Source of the DNA: Oscillospiraceae bacterium
Lineage (GTDB): Bacteria > Bacillota > Clostridia > Oscillospirales > Oscillospiraceae
NCBI GenBank assembly: GCA_016292445.1
Contig: JAEDIN010000001.1
Coordinates: 1 to 64,000 of the forward strand
DNA length: 64,000 bases
Reading direction: 5' to 3'
Made by a program: the position numbers and the translations under genes. The notes under the pieces are model-generated. The model did no database searches. It saw nothing but the letters and a program-made list of their open reading frames with translations, and had not been told where the DNA came from. Positions 54,581-62,943 of the stretch are shown here, in pieces (position 1 is the first letter of the stretch; each line of letters starts with the position of its first letter).

Positions 54581-54940
54581 CTATTTTTGCCTCGTTAATA
54601 ATACCTGTATCTCATCGCAGCCTAAACCGGTATAAGCTTCAACACATTTTACAACCCTTAGCTTAACCTCGGGATCTGCTGCGCCATCGCATACAACAAC
54701 TGCGCCGTGCTCAGATATTAAAACATATGCGTTTCCTACGCCTTTACTGCTTTCCAAAACCGCTGATAGTCGCTGTTCATCGTCGTTTTCTCCGCCGTTC
54801 GTCGAGTTTTTTGTGCTGCCGCTCGGAAACGAGAGCAGCAAAAGCCCCACAATTAGGACGATAAGCGGGTATTTATACTTTGCCATAAATTCAAGTATTT
54901 TTTTGCTATTCATTAGTTTTATACCACTCTTGATTTTCAT
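54581..54940 (-). CDS. spoIIIAG: Stage III sporulation protein AG
   Basis: A 119-residue protein with one membrane segment (YPLIVLIVGLLLLSFPSGS), a hydrophilic linker (TKNSTNGGENDDEQR) and a ring-building domain (LSAVLESSKGVGNAYVLISEHG ... VVKCVEAYTGLGCDEIQVL). SpoIIIAG forms a large secretin-like ring in the SpoIIIA-SpoIIQ channel. It is much shorter than the 229-residue B. subtilis protein; clostridial forms are often short. Two starts are possible: ATG 54940 (GGAA upstream, overlaps spoIIIAF) or ATG 54913. Confidence 0.9.
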   Translation of the reverse strand: MKIKSGIKLMNSKKILEFMAKYKYPLIVLIVGLLLLSFPSGSTKNSTNGGENDDEQRLSAVLESSKGVGNAYVLISEHGAVVVCDGAADPEVKLRVVKCVEAYTGLGCDEIQVLLTRQK

Positions 54941-55400
54941 TACTTATTCCAAGCTCTGCTTCTATATATGCTTCAAGCTCTTTTTGTTGATTATATGAGC
55001 AGCTATGCCTTACTTCACAGCTTACCGGATACCAAAAACCGTCGTTTGACCATTCAGCGGTCACCTTAGCCTCCTGCACCTCAGCGCCGAGATTCTCGGC
55101 TTTGTCCAATATATATGCCTGACACTGCTCTTGTATGTACAGTCTATTTAAATTTTCACTGTTGGCTTTACCGCTGTTTGCATATTCTTGCGCCATTTTC
55201 TTGTATTCGAAAACGGTTTTGGAATAATCGCTTAAATCAATGGATTTAAGCGGCGAGATGGTTGCAATCATCATAACTGCCGCACAGGCTATGCCGACCG
55301 CTTTTTTACCGTTTCCATCGGGTGTGAGGGCAAGCGTTAAAAAGCAAAAGACCGCAGAAAAAATCAGCGTTTGAATATAGCCGTGAATTAGTGTGCTCAT
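54906..55400 (-). CDS. spoIIIAF: Stage III sporulation protein AF
   Basis: A 164-residue protein with two N-terminal membrane segments (LIFSAVFCFLTLALTPDG, AVGIACAAVMMIATISPL) followed by a soluble domain (YIQEQCQAYILDKAENLGA, VSCEVRHSCSYNQQKELEAYI). This matches SpoIIIAF, whose soluble part has a ring-building fold. ATG 55400 overlaps the spoIIIAE stop (TAATG) and has GGTGGG upstream. The frame runs back to 55424. Confidence 0.92.
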   Translation of the reverse strand: MSTLIHGYIQTLIFSAVFCFLTLALTPDGNGKKAVGIACAAVMMIATISPLKSIDLSDYSKTVFEYKKMAQEYANSGKANSENLNRLYIQEQCQAYILDKAENLGAEVQEAKVTAEWSNDGFWYPVSCEVRHSCSYNQQKELEAYIEAELGISNENQEWYKTNE

Positions 55401-56464
55401 TAACCCACCACCGCTCTCATACATGAAATCAGCGATATAAACATCATTACACCGCAGCAGCCGATAAGTCCCAGCAGCATTCCGAAGGCACCGCCTACAC
55501 TTTGCGTAAGCGAAGATATCTGCGGTAGCTTCAAAGCCGATGTACAGGCTGACGCTGCCTTGAATGCAAGGTAGTTCAGGCCTATAATAATTAACGGAGA
55601 AATGCAGAACGAGAGTACGGCTATCATTCCGAATGCCCCCAAGGTGTTTTTTACAATTTCCGCGCCGGCAACAACGCTTGATGCGGCATCCGAAATAATT
55701 CCGCCCACCACCGGAAGCGTAGCTGAAATAGTTGTTTTTGCAATTTTTGACGCAAGCTTATCGCCGCCGGAGGCGATAGCGGAGCTGACGCTGATATATG
55801 CCGTAAAACCGAGTGATAACAATGTCATAAGGCTTGTACTTACCCATTTAAAAAGTTTTGCCACCGATGCAAGAATTGCGTTATCAAAAGCCGCCGATGC
55901 AATGCTCACCGCCAGAAACGCATAAACAAACGGTATTATAAGATTTTGAGCCACGGATATAAATACATCCATAAACAGTGCAGATGCAGCATATCTCACC
56001 GCTGCAGAGCTGACCTCTCCGCAGGCTGCAGAGGCAGTGCACATTGCAGGCAAGAGTATTTTTGAAAATGACGAGATATCGTTTACAGTTTTTGTCCCAA
56101 GGCTTATATATGAGTTTGTATCGCTTACGCAAATTATCGTTATTGCGGCACAACCGCATAGAGAAACAAGTTCAGGTGTTTTATCATTTCCGAACATCCC
56201 CAAAACAGCGCATATCACCGCAACAATGATGACATTAACGGCCTTTTTCAAGATGCCCCCCATGTTCTCTTTGAGCTCTTTTACAATTGTATCCGACAGC
56301 CTATTAAAAAATGATTCGGTATCACCTGCATCGCTAAGATTACCGGAGAGCTCTTTAACTTCTTCGGGCAAAGCATTTTCGACCGATTTTGTGTCAATAC
56401 TGTCTGCATAAGAAGCAGACGATAAAAGCAGCAACGCCACAGCAAATGTTACAAGCTTCTTCAT
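55400..56464 (-). CDS. spoIIIAE: Stage III sporulation protein AE
   Basis: A 354-residue polytopic membrane protein with a signal-like N-terminus (KKLVTFAVALLLLSSASYADS) and about eight further hydrophobic segments. SpoIIIAE hallmarks are FSKILLPAMCTASAACGEV, AVRYAASALFMDVFI and LPVVGGIISDAASSVVAGA. It probably forms the export gate-like core of the channel. ATG 56464 overlaps the spoIIIAD stop (ATGA) with GGAGG at 7 nt; the upstream frame to 56593 is a read-back into spoIIIAD. Confidence 0.95.
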   Translation of the reverse strand: MKKLVTFAVALLLLSSASYADSIDTKSVENALPEEVKELSGNLSDAGDTESFFNRLSDTIVKELKENMGGILKKAVNVIIVAVICAVLGMFGNDKTPELVSLCGCAAITIICVSDTNSYISLGTKTVNDISSFSKILLPAMCTASAACGEVSSAAVRYAASALFMDVFISVAQNLIIPFVYAFLAVSIASAAFDNAILASVAKLFKWVSTSLMTLLSLGFTAYISVSSAIASGGDKLASKIAKTTISATLPVVGGIISDAASSVVAGAEIVKNTLGAFGMIAVLSFCISPLIIIGLNYLAFKAASACTSALKLPQISSLTQSVGGAFGMLLGLIGCCGVMMFISLISCMRAVVG

Positions 56465-56847
56465 GTCAGTCCCTCCAATGTCTTCAGCAGCGTTTGAAGT
56501 AAGGGGAGTGCCGTGAATACAGCGGCCGCGCCGCCGAGATATTCGACAGCTGCAGATGTCCCACTTTGGCCTGCATCCTTGCACAGGCCGCATATGAGCT
56601 TAGTAAGCACAGCTATTCCTACGCACTTTATAACCGGAACAAATACCGCCGCCGGTAACCCTGAGTTTTTTATTACTTCGGATATAAAATCAACGAGCGA
56701 TGATATCATCCCGAACGCTGCACAGCATATACAAACGGCACATAATGCTGTCAGTGCAAAGGAATACTCGGGGTTTTTCGCCTTTATCAACAGGCTGCAT
56801 GCCGCGCCAAGCAACGCTATTGCCGCCGCCTTTGCCATTATCTCCAT
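56461..56847 (-). CDS. spoIIIAD: Stage III sporulation protein AD
   Basis: A 128-residue membrane protein with four hydrophobic segments: AAAIALLGAACSLLIK, LTALCAVCICCAAFGMI, FVPVIKCVGIAVLTKLICGL and LGGAAAVFTALPLLQTLL. The GLCKDAGQSGTSAAVEYLGG segment is family-typical. SpoIIIAC and AD resemble flagellar FliQ-type proteins. Its ATG shares one base with the spoIIIAC stop, implying translational coupling. Confidence 0.93.
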   Translation of the reverse strand: MEIMAKAAAIALLGAACSLLIKAKNPEYSFALTALCAVCICCAAFGMISSLVDFISEVIKNSGLPAAVFVPVIKCVGIAVLTKLICGLCKDAGQSGTSAAVEYLGGAAAVFTALPLLQTLLKTLEGLT

Positions 56848-57041
56848 CAGAGCTGAAACAGGGTCTTTATAAGACCGAACAGCTCGCTGATTTTCTGCAC
56901 GACTACTATCAGCACAACAACAAGCGCTGCTATTGTCGTCATAAGCGCCTGCTCATCTCTGCCGGAACGGCTAAGCAAAATGTTCAGCACTGCCACAAGT
57001 ATTCCGACCGCAGCTATTTTAAATATCAGATCAATCTCCAT
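56847..57041 (-). CDS. spoIIIAC: Stage III sporulation protein AC
   Basis: A 64-residue protein of two membrane helices (LIFKIAAVGILVAVLNILL, LMTTIAALVVVLIVVVQKI) joined by SRSGRDEQA, the SpoIIIAC signature loop. ATG 57041 with GAGGG 6 nt upstream gives the standard length; the frame extends into spoIIIAB. It overlaps spoIIIAD by one base. Confidence 0.94.
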   Translation of the reverse strand: MEIDLIFKIAAVGILVAVLNILLSRSGRDEQALMTTIAALVVVLIVVVQKISELFGLIKTLFQL

Positions 57042-57052
57042 TTTATTCCCTC

Positions 57053-57565
57053 TCAGACCAGAATAATTGCAAAAATAAGCCCTATTCCTGTTCCCAATCC
57101 GATGTACATTTTTTCGTTGCTTTTTAGCCCTGCGTTCAGCACCTCGTATTCTCCCGTTAATTCGCTTATACATCTGTCAATAGATGCAGCCTGAAGCTCA
57201 GCATCATATTTTCCGAGGCTGCTGCCCAGATTCTTGAGAGTCTGTCTTTCGTTCTCGCTTATAAGTTTAAGCTTTTCATCAACGCTTTCGCACCAGATTT
57301 TTGCAAAGCTTTTACCGCCGAGGCAGTCAAGCTTTTCTTCAACGCAGCAAACAAATCCTCCGATACATCTATACTCCGGTAAATTTGCACAAATCAGAAT
57401 TTGTCTAAGCGGTGTTCTTCTTGTGCATATCTCATTGCGCATCAGCTCCAAAAATGATACAATTTCTTTTAGTGCCCATACTGACGCTTTAATTTCCCGT
57501 GCTTTAAAAATTCCAATCAATGTAGCTGCCGCTGCAAGCATTACAGCTCCGAGAAACCTGCTCAT
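57053..57565 (-). CDS. spoIIIAB: Stage III sporulation protein AB
   Basis: A 170-residue protein flanked by hydrophobic ends (FLGAVMLAAAATLIGIF at the start and MYIGLGTGIGLIFAIILV at the end). A helical middle carries KEIVSFLELMRNEICTRRTPL and LGKYDAELQAASIDRCISEL. This is the SpoIIIAB/GspF-like layout. ATG 57565 overlaps the spoIIIAA stop (ATGA) with AGAGGA at 7 nt. Confidence 0.94.
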   Translation of the reverse strand: MSRFLGAVMLAAAATLIGIFKAREIKASVWALKEIVSFLELMRNEICTRRTPLRQILICANLPEYRCIGGFVCCVEEKLDCLGGKSFAKIWCESVDEKLKLISENERQTLKNLGSSLGKYDAELQAASIDRCISELTGEYEVLNAGLKSNEKMYIGLGTGIGLIFAIILV

Positions 57566-58443
57566 TTCAATTCCTCTATGCAATAGCTGCGCCTACCGTT
57601 AATGTTCCTTATAAACAGGCAATATTTAAAAATTCTCATTTGCATCAGTTGACGGTACAGTTTCCTGGAGCGCAGGTCGTCAACGCTTCCTGCGTGAGCC
57701 GTGGCAAGCAGTTTCACTCCGCAGCCCGAGGCCTCATAAACCGACTGCATGTCCTCCCTGGAGCTTATCTCGTCCATGGCAAGCACATCCGGATTCATAG
57801 CTCTTATCAGCATCATTGCCGCCTTAGCCTTTGGAGCGTCGGTGATTATATCAGTATGCTTGCCGACATCAAACTGCGCAATCCCGTCGCTCACAGCAGC
57901 TATTTCTCCCCTTTCATCCGCAACTGACACCCGTTTGCCTCCGTTCGAGAGTATGCGAATAAACTCACGCAAGCAGGTTGTTTTGCCGGCACCCGGGGGT
58001 GAAGCGATGAGAATGTCCGTTAATCCGTGACACAGCATTTTTTGGAGTTCGTCCGAGGCACAGCCATGTATTTCCTTCGGTATTCTGACTGATAATGAAC
58101 TTAGGTTTCTTATTCCGCACACAGCTCCGGAGCGTATGATTGCGTTTCCGCAGATACCAAGTCGAATTCCACCTTTAACATTTATGTAACCGTTAGCCAT
58201 GCTTGCTTCGACCGAATGAACGGAAGCACCCGTTGCGCATTCAAGCACACCTTCAAGCTCCGAAACGGTTATTGAGTGTTCAGGAGCAACAAATTTTTCT
58301 TTGCCGTCAACCAGAACGGTCATGGCTTGTCCGGCTCTCAGGCGTATCTCCTCAATCCTGTTTTGCTCCGCTTCCGGCAGTATCAGAAGCTCGCCGTTTA
58401 AGGCTATCGGAAGCATCGATGCTGCTCTGCTTAGTTTGTTCAT
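57562..58443 (-). CDS. spoIIIAA: Stage III sporulation protein AA (ATPase)
   Basis: A 293-residue secretion-type AAA+ ATPase. Walker A is ASPPGAGKTTCLREFIR (about residues 143-159), followed by RVSVADERGEIAA and a Walker B region in VLAMDEISSREDM. LLATAHAGSVDDL contains the His box. It powers or gates the SpoIIIA-SpoIIQ channel, and its ATPase site is needed for sporulation in B. subtilis. ATG 58443 (GGTGAG upstream) gives the normal N-terminus NKLSRAASMLP; the frame continues to 58521. It is the first gene of an eight-gene overlapping operon. Confidence 0.95.
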   Translation of the reverse strand: MNKLSRAASMLPIALNGELLILPEAEQNRIEEIRLRAGQAMTVLVDGKEKFVAPEHSITVSELEGVLECATGASVHSVEASMANGYINVKGGIRLGICGNAIIRSGAVCGIRNLSSLSVRIPKEIHGCASDELQKMLCHGLTDILIASPPGAGKTTCLREFIRILSNGGKRVSVADERGEIAAVSDGIAQFDVGKHTDIITDAPKAKAAMMLIRAMNPDVLAMDEISSREDMQSVYEASGCGVKLLATAHAGSVDDLRSRKLYRQLMQMRIFKYCLFIRNINGRRSYCIEELK

Positions 58444-58469
58444 TTTGCTCACCGTCCTATGTCTAATTA

Positions 58470-58498
58470 CTATTATGGTAAGCAAAAAATTATTACTT
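58470..58498 (-). promoter_or_regulatory. Candidate sigma-E promoter of the spoIIIA operon
   Basis: On the minus strand, AAGTAAT (58498-58492), 14 bp, CATAATAG (58477-58470), about 26 bp before the ATG. Spacing equals the spoIVA candidate, but match quality is modest (-35 4/7 and -10 5/8 to the Bacillus consensus). The operon is sigma-E dependent in B. subtilis. Confidence 0.4.
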
Positions 58499-58598
58499 GT
58501 AAAAATTAATTTTCTTGTCACCTTTTCACTTGCTGAATTGTCTATATTATAGATAAATTTGACTCAATATTTGCTTGAGCATAAGGATATACAGAACC

Positions 58599-59993
58599 AT
58601 GGTTTTTAGCAGTCTCAATTTCATTTTAATATTCTTCCCGATCTTTTTTATCTTCTACTACGCTACTCCTGACAGATACAAGAATTACACTCTGCTTATA
58701 GGCAGTCTTGCGTTTTACTTTGTAGGAACTATCAACGCTCCTTACCACTTCGTTTTGCTCATTGCCTGCATGATAGTTGATTATCTTGTCGGTCTGGGTA
58801 TCGAGAGATTTAGAAGATATAAAAAAACCCTGCTTATAGCAGGAATTGTATTTCATCTTATTTGCCTGTGCACTTTTAAATATGCAGGATTTGTGATTGG
58901 GGAGCTCGGAAAGATTTCCGATAGTATTAATCTCACAACGGACATTATCCTGCCGATAGGCATATCCTTTTACACCTTCCAAGGCATCTCATATCTTGTA
59001 GATGTATACAGAGTAACCGTTCAGGCAGAAAAAAGTCTGTTGTGCTACTGCGTATATATCTCAATGTTTGAGCAGCTTATTGCAGGTCCTATCGTTACCT
59101 ATGGATTAGTCCAATATGATCTGGAAAAGCGAAACATTTGGATTGAAGATGCGCTTAAAGGATTTGCAACCTTTATTTTCGGCTTAGGTCTGAAGGTGCT
59201 GCTTGCAAATCCACTCGGCAAGCTCTGGTCTCAATCACTTGCCATTGGCTTTGAGAGCATCTCAACGCCCCTTGCCTGGATGTCTGTTATAGCATATTCG
59301 TTCCAGATTTACTTTGACTTTTTCGGCTATTCTTTGATGGCCATAGGTTTGGGCAAGATGCTTGGCTTCGAATTACCGATAAACTTTAATCACCCTTACA
59401 CGAGCCTTACGATGACCGAATTTTGGAGACGTTGGCACATCACCCTAGGCTCGTGGTTCAGAGAATATGTATATATACCGCTCGGCGGCAGCAAAAAGGG
59501 CGCCGGAAGGACTGTTTTAAACCTGTTGATTGTCTGGCTGCTGACGGGTATTTGGCACGGAGCCGGCTACAATTTCGTGCTTTGGGGCTTTATGCTCTTC
59601 CTGATCATATTCATCGAAAAATTCTTTATCGGAAAATTCCTGACCGAGCACCGCACTATCGGCCATATATACATGATACTGCTAATACCGCTTAGCTGGG
59701 CGGTGTTTGCCGTGACCGATTTTTCGCAGCTCGTAGTTTTGTTCACTCGGCTGTTCCCGTTCTTCGGTCAAAGTGCTTGGTCGGTATTCAGATATGATTA
59801 TCTGAAATACCTTGAGTTGTATTACCCGTTCCTTATTATAGGCGTTCTTTTTTCCACCAAACTGCCATATAAGCTACTTAAACGGGTAAAAAGCAAAATC
59901 GTGATAACTGTTTTTCTTGCCGCAATATTCCTTGCAAGCCTTTACTGCATGTATCAGGGACTTGACGACCCGTTTTTATATTTTAGATTCTAA
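58599..59993 (+). CDS. MBOAT family O-acyltransferase
   Basis: A 464-residue polytopic membrane protein, about ten hydrophobic segments, of the AlgI/DltB/PatA type. N-terminal VFSSLNFILIFFPIFFIFYY and LPIGISFYTFQGISYLVDVYR are AlgI-like. FWRRWHITLGSWFREYVYIPLGG contains the first conserved motif, and WLLTGIWHGAGYNFVLWG holds the presumed catalytic His. It should carry acyl groups across the membrane to a cell-surface polymer. The SGNH gene follows after 17 bp, giving a PatA/PatB-like pair. It is divergent from spoIIIAA. The frame opens at 58575, but ATG 58599 (VFSSLNF) matches the family start. Confidence 0.93.
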   Translation: MVFSSLNFILIFFPIFFIFYYATPDRYKNYTLLIGSLAFYFVGTINAPYHFVLLIACMIVDYLVGLGIERFRRYKKTLLIAGIVFHLICLCTFKYAGFVIGELGKISDSINLTTDIILPIGISFYTFQGISYLVDVYRVTVQAEKSLLCYCVYISMFEQLIAGPIVTYGLVQYDLEKRNIWIEDALKGFATFIFGLGLKVLLANPLGKLWSQSLAIGFESISTPLAWMSVIAYSFQIYFDFFGYSLMAIGLGKMLGFELPINFNHPYTSLTMTEFWRRWHITLGSWFREYVYIPLGGSKKGAGRTVLNLLIVWLLTGIWHGAGYNFVLWGFMLFLIIFIEKFFIGKFLTEHRTIGHIYMILLIPLSWAVFAVTDFSQLVVLFTRLFPFFGQSAWSVFRYDYLKYLELYYPFLIIGVLFSTKLPYKLLKRVKSKIVITVFLAAIFLASLYCMYQGLDDPFLYFRF

Positions 59994-60010
59994 ATTCCGA
60001 GGAAACAAAC

Positions 60011-60778
60011 ATGAAAAAATCAAACGCAATCACATTGGCAATTCTCTTGATTTTTACCGCGGGTGTACTTATATTTACCTCTCGCTCCGGCGAAGCTGAA
60101 CCCTATATCAAGCCCGGCGCACAGCCGACTACCCCTGATATCACGGCAACTCCCACACCCCAGCCGACAAAGCCTGCCGAAACTAAGCCTTTGCCGAGCC
60201 TACAGCCGGCGAGCATGAAGGACGCATTGTTCATCGGTGATTCCAGGACCGTAGGAATAAGAGAATATGCCGGTCTGGACGATGCCGATTTTTTCTGCAG
60301 CGTCGGCATGAACATATTTGATGTCACAAATGAGCGCCTTTCTGTACAATCAGTCGGAAATGTAACACTTTCTGAGTTGTTATCAAACAAAATGTATAGT
60401 AAAATATATATTATGCTCGGCATTAACGAGATTGGATATAATCATCAGTCCATCGTTGAAAAATACGGCAAGGTTTTGGAGCTTATTAAGAGCAAGCAGC
60501 CCGATGCGAGCATATTCGTCGAAGCAAATCTCCATGTTGCAAAATCTCGTTCAGACAGCGATAAAGTCGTAAACAATCCGTCAATTAATGACCTCAACTC
60601 GAAGCTGGCAGCGTTTGCGGATAACAAAAAGGTTTTTTACATCGATGCAAACACGATTTTTGACGATGAAGGCGGAAATCTTTCCGCGGATTTGACATCG
60701 GACAATACACATCTTTACGCTAAATATTATGCCGAATGGGGCGATTGGATTTGTAAGGAGACGGCAAAGTATATTTAG
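60011..60778 (+). CDS. Membrane-anchored SGNH/GDSL hydrolase
   Basis: A 255-residue extracytoplasmic esterase. It has one N-terminal membrane segment (ITLAILLIFTAGVLIF) and no lipobox, then a Pro/Thr-rich spacer (ATPTPQPTKPAETKP, about residues 47-61), then an SGNH domain. Block I is ALFIGDSRTVGI with the nucleophile Ser, block III is MLGINEIG (Asn replaced within GxND as GINE), and block V is SDNTHLYAKYY with the catalytic Asp and His. With the MBOAT protein it probably completes O-acetyl transfer to a surface glycan. GAGGAAAC precedes the ATG. The gene ends at a convergent terminator. Confidence 0.9.
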   Translation: MKKSNAITLAILLIFTAGVLIFTSRSGEAEPYIKPGAQPTTPDITATPTPQPTKPAETKPLPSLQPASMKDALFIGDSRTVGIREYAGLDDADFFCSVGMNIFDVTNERLSVQSVGNVTLSELLSNKMYSKIYIMLGINEIGYNHQSIVEKYGKVLELIKSKQPDASIFVEANLHVAKSRSDSDKVVNNPSINDLNSKLAAFADNKKVFYIDANTIFDDEGGNLSADLTSDNTHLYAKYYAEWGDWICKETAKYI

Positions 60779-60828
60779 AAAGTGATAATAAATAATCTGT
60801 AATAGTATATTTTGACAGCCAAAACAAC

Positions 60829-60867
60829 AAAAAGCTGACACCGATGCAAGCTTGGTGTCAGCTTTTT
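60829..60867. terminator. Bidirectional terminator between the SGNH gene and yebC
   Basis: AAAAAGCTGACACC, loop of 11, GGTGTCAGCTTTTT: a perfect 14-bp stem. Confidence 0.88.
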
Positions 60868-60901
60868 GTTTGAACATATATTTCTGATTATGGGTATTAA
60901 A

Positions 60902-61636
60902 TTACTCTTCCCAGTTGTGCCAGACATTTTGAACATCGTCATTATCCTCGAACATATCGAGCATCTTTGTTATGTTCTTGATATCATCCTCATTTGTGAG
61001 CTTGATGTATCCGTTCTGAGGCAGCATCTCGACCTGTGCGGAAAGAAGCTTATAACCCTTTGCGATTATTGCCTCGGCAACTGCGGTGACATCGTCGGGC
61101 TTGGTGTAAACAACAAAGGTCTCGCCATCGGGCTCAAAATCGTCTGCACCGGCATCAAGGGCTTCCATCATGACGGTATCCTCGTCAAGTTCCTCATCCT
61201 CGTTGTCGATAACGATAACGCCCTTCTTGTCAAAGGACCATGAAACACAGTTTGCTGCACCCATGTTTCCGCCGTACTTATCAAAATAGTGACGAATCTC
61301 ACCTGCCGTGCGGTTGCGGTTATCGGTCATAGTCTCAACAATGATAGCAACGCCGTTAGGACCGTAGCCTTCGTAAACTATCTTTTCGTAGTTGTCGGTA
61401 TTACCGGCGCCGAGCGCCTTGTCGATTGTGCGCCTGATGTTATCGTTCGGCATATTGGCTGCCTTTGCCTTGGTGATAACCGCTGCAAGGCGAGAATTGT
61501 TGTTGGGGTCACCGCTGCCGCCTTCCTTGACCGCAACTATCATTTCTCTTGCGATCTTGGTAAAGGCCTGTGCGCGTTTGGCATCCGCCGCACCCTTAGT
61601 CTTCTGTATATTGTGCCATTTGGAATGTCCTGACAT
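60902..61636 (-). CDS. yebC: YebC/PmpR family protein
   Basis: A 244-residue YebC. N-terminal SGHSKWHNIQKTKGAADAKR is the unmistakable family start. Then AFTKIAREMIVAVKEGG, DPNNNSRLAAVITKAKAANMPNDNI, YEGYGPNGVAIIVE and acidic stretches near EDEELDEDTVMMEALDAGA follow. Members act as transcription regulators or, as shown recently for some, as ribosome-associated factors that relieve stalling. GAGGAGC lies upstream of the ATG. It lies downstream of DUF1015 with a 44-bp gap. Confidence 0.96.
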   Translation of the reverse strand: MSGHSKWHNIQKTKGAADAKRAQAFTKIAREMIVAVKEGGSGDPNNNSRLAAVITKAKAANMPNDNIRRTIDKALGAGNTDNYEKIVYEGYGPNGVAIIVETMTDNRNRTAGEIRHYFDKYGGNMGAANCVSWSFDKKGVIVIDNEDEELDEDTVMMEALDAGADDFEPDGETFVVYTKPDDVTAVAEAIIAKGYKLLSAQVEMLPQNGYIKLTNEDDIKNITKMLDMFEDNDDVQNVWHNWEE

Positions 61637-61680
61637 CTTTTAACAGCTCCTCTAAAAGTTTAAATTCAAATTAACGGCAG

Positions 61681-62943
61681 TTATTTTATCACATTATCCG
61701 TGTCATGACAAGAACTAATTCGTCTGCATTCAAGATAATACCGCTTGTCCGGACCATGACCTATTGAAAAGCTTTTTTTGGGGAACGGACCGCTTTTGTA
61801 AACGGAGGTAAATAACTCTGATTTTTCCATCTTCGGCATCAGAATACCGGCGTCATGCTCTTTGCCTGCCATACCGATACACTCCTCATCACCGTGAATG
61901 TAGTCGATTCTGCCGCCGTAGCGCTCGATATATCCTTTGCAGAAGCTTTCGCATGAGCCTATCAGCTCGCCGAGCGTCATATCGGAAAGCTCAATGGTCT
62001 CGGTTTTGTCACGGGTGACGAGCGTTATCTGTCTGCCCTTGCCGACATGCTTTGCAAAAAAACGGTTTGCCTCCGCAAAGAAGTTTTCAGGCTCGGTATC
62101 GAACAGGACCTTATGTATCGGCTCAAAGGTTATAGACGGAGAATGTATATTTACGACTTCGGCAAGCGCAAATCGCGCAGGGTGCTTTTCCTTTTCCGCT
62201 TCACTGAGCTTTGGCTTTAATTCCTCCCAATACTGCTTTGCCGCGGCAATGCTGTGATTTCCGTCACCCATAGCAAATATTATTGGATCTTTGTAGCTTC
62301 CGTACTTATTTATCAGTTCATTTTTCTCGCTCAGTTTTGAAACGGCTTCTTTAATTGCGGCATTATCTGATATCTGCCAGCCCCTTATATAGCCGCCGTT
62401 TTGCATAAGCTCGAAATCGTATAGGAGTTTGCCCTTTTTTACCGCGGAAAACACATGGTTTTCGGGGTCATCGATAAAGACCATGATATGCGGCATCTCA
62501 ACAAGTGCCTTTTCGCGCACTCTTACTCGAGGTGGCAATCTGTCCTCCACCGTATGTTCCGTTGCCCTTATCGGTGATGACGAACCCTCTGCCCAATCAT
62601 ATTCCTCGAGATCAAACATGCCGATTATACCGTGGCGCACTGTTTCATCGGATAGCGTTCTTTCAAGAAATATAAAGCTATCGCTGAACTCTGCGAAAAC
62701 GCCGCTGTCAAGGTATTGACGCATAACGGTGTAAATTCTATCGCTTTCGGCATCGGCGTCCTTAACGCCGAGTTCGGCTTCGGGCAAAATCATGTTTAGA
62801 GTAGAGGGTTTATCACCGACTCTTTTACGCACCTCCTGCCAATACTCTGGTTCGGAAGTGAATTGGTCGCAGGCAACAACACTCCATGCAGTCATGTCCT
62901 CAACGGTCGGCAAAAGTATCTCTGCAGGTCTGAAAACATCCAA
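61681..62943 (-). CDS. DUF1015 family protein
   Basis: A 420-residue soluble protein. Typical DUF1015 segments are VFRPAEILLPTVEDMTAWSVVACDQFTSEPEYWQ (read as two pieces), FIFLERTLSDETVRHGIIGMFDLEEYD in two stretches, and the most conserved FAMGDGNHSIAAAKQYWEELK. Function is unknown; in some genomes the gene sits with serine biosynthesis genes, but not here. The start is TTG 62943, which follows the NUDIX stop directly and has GGAGGTG 7 nt upstream. It is probably one unit with the NUDIX gene and glpK. Confidence 0.9.
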   Translation of the reverse strand: MDVFRPAEILLPTVEDMTAWSVVACDQFTSEPEYWQEVRKRVGDKPSTLNMILPEAELGVKDADAESDRIYTVMRQYLDSGVFAEFSDSFIFLERTLSDETVRHGIIGMFDLEEYDWAEGSSSPIRATEHTVEDRLPPRVRVREKALVEMPHIMVFIDDPENHVFSAVKKGKLLYDFELMQNGGYIRGWQISDNAAIKEAVSKLSEKNELINKYGSYKDPIIFAMGDGNHSIAAAKQYWEELKPKLSEAEKEKHPARFALAEVVNIHSPSITFEPIHKVLFDTEPENFFAEANRFFAKHVGKGRQITLVTRDKTETIELSDMTLGELIGSCESFCKGYIERYGGRIDYIHGDEECIGMAGKEHDAGILMPKMEKSELFTSVYKSGPFPKKSFSIGHGPDKRYYLECRRISSCHDTDNVIK

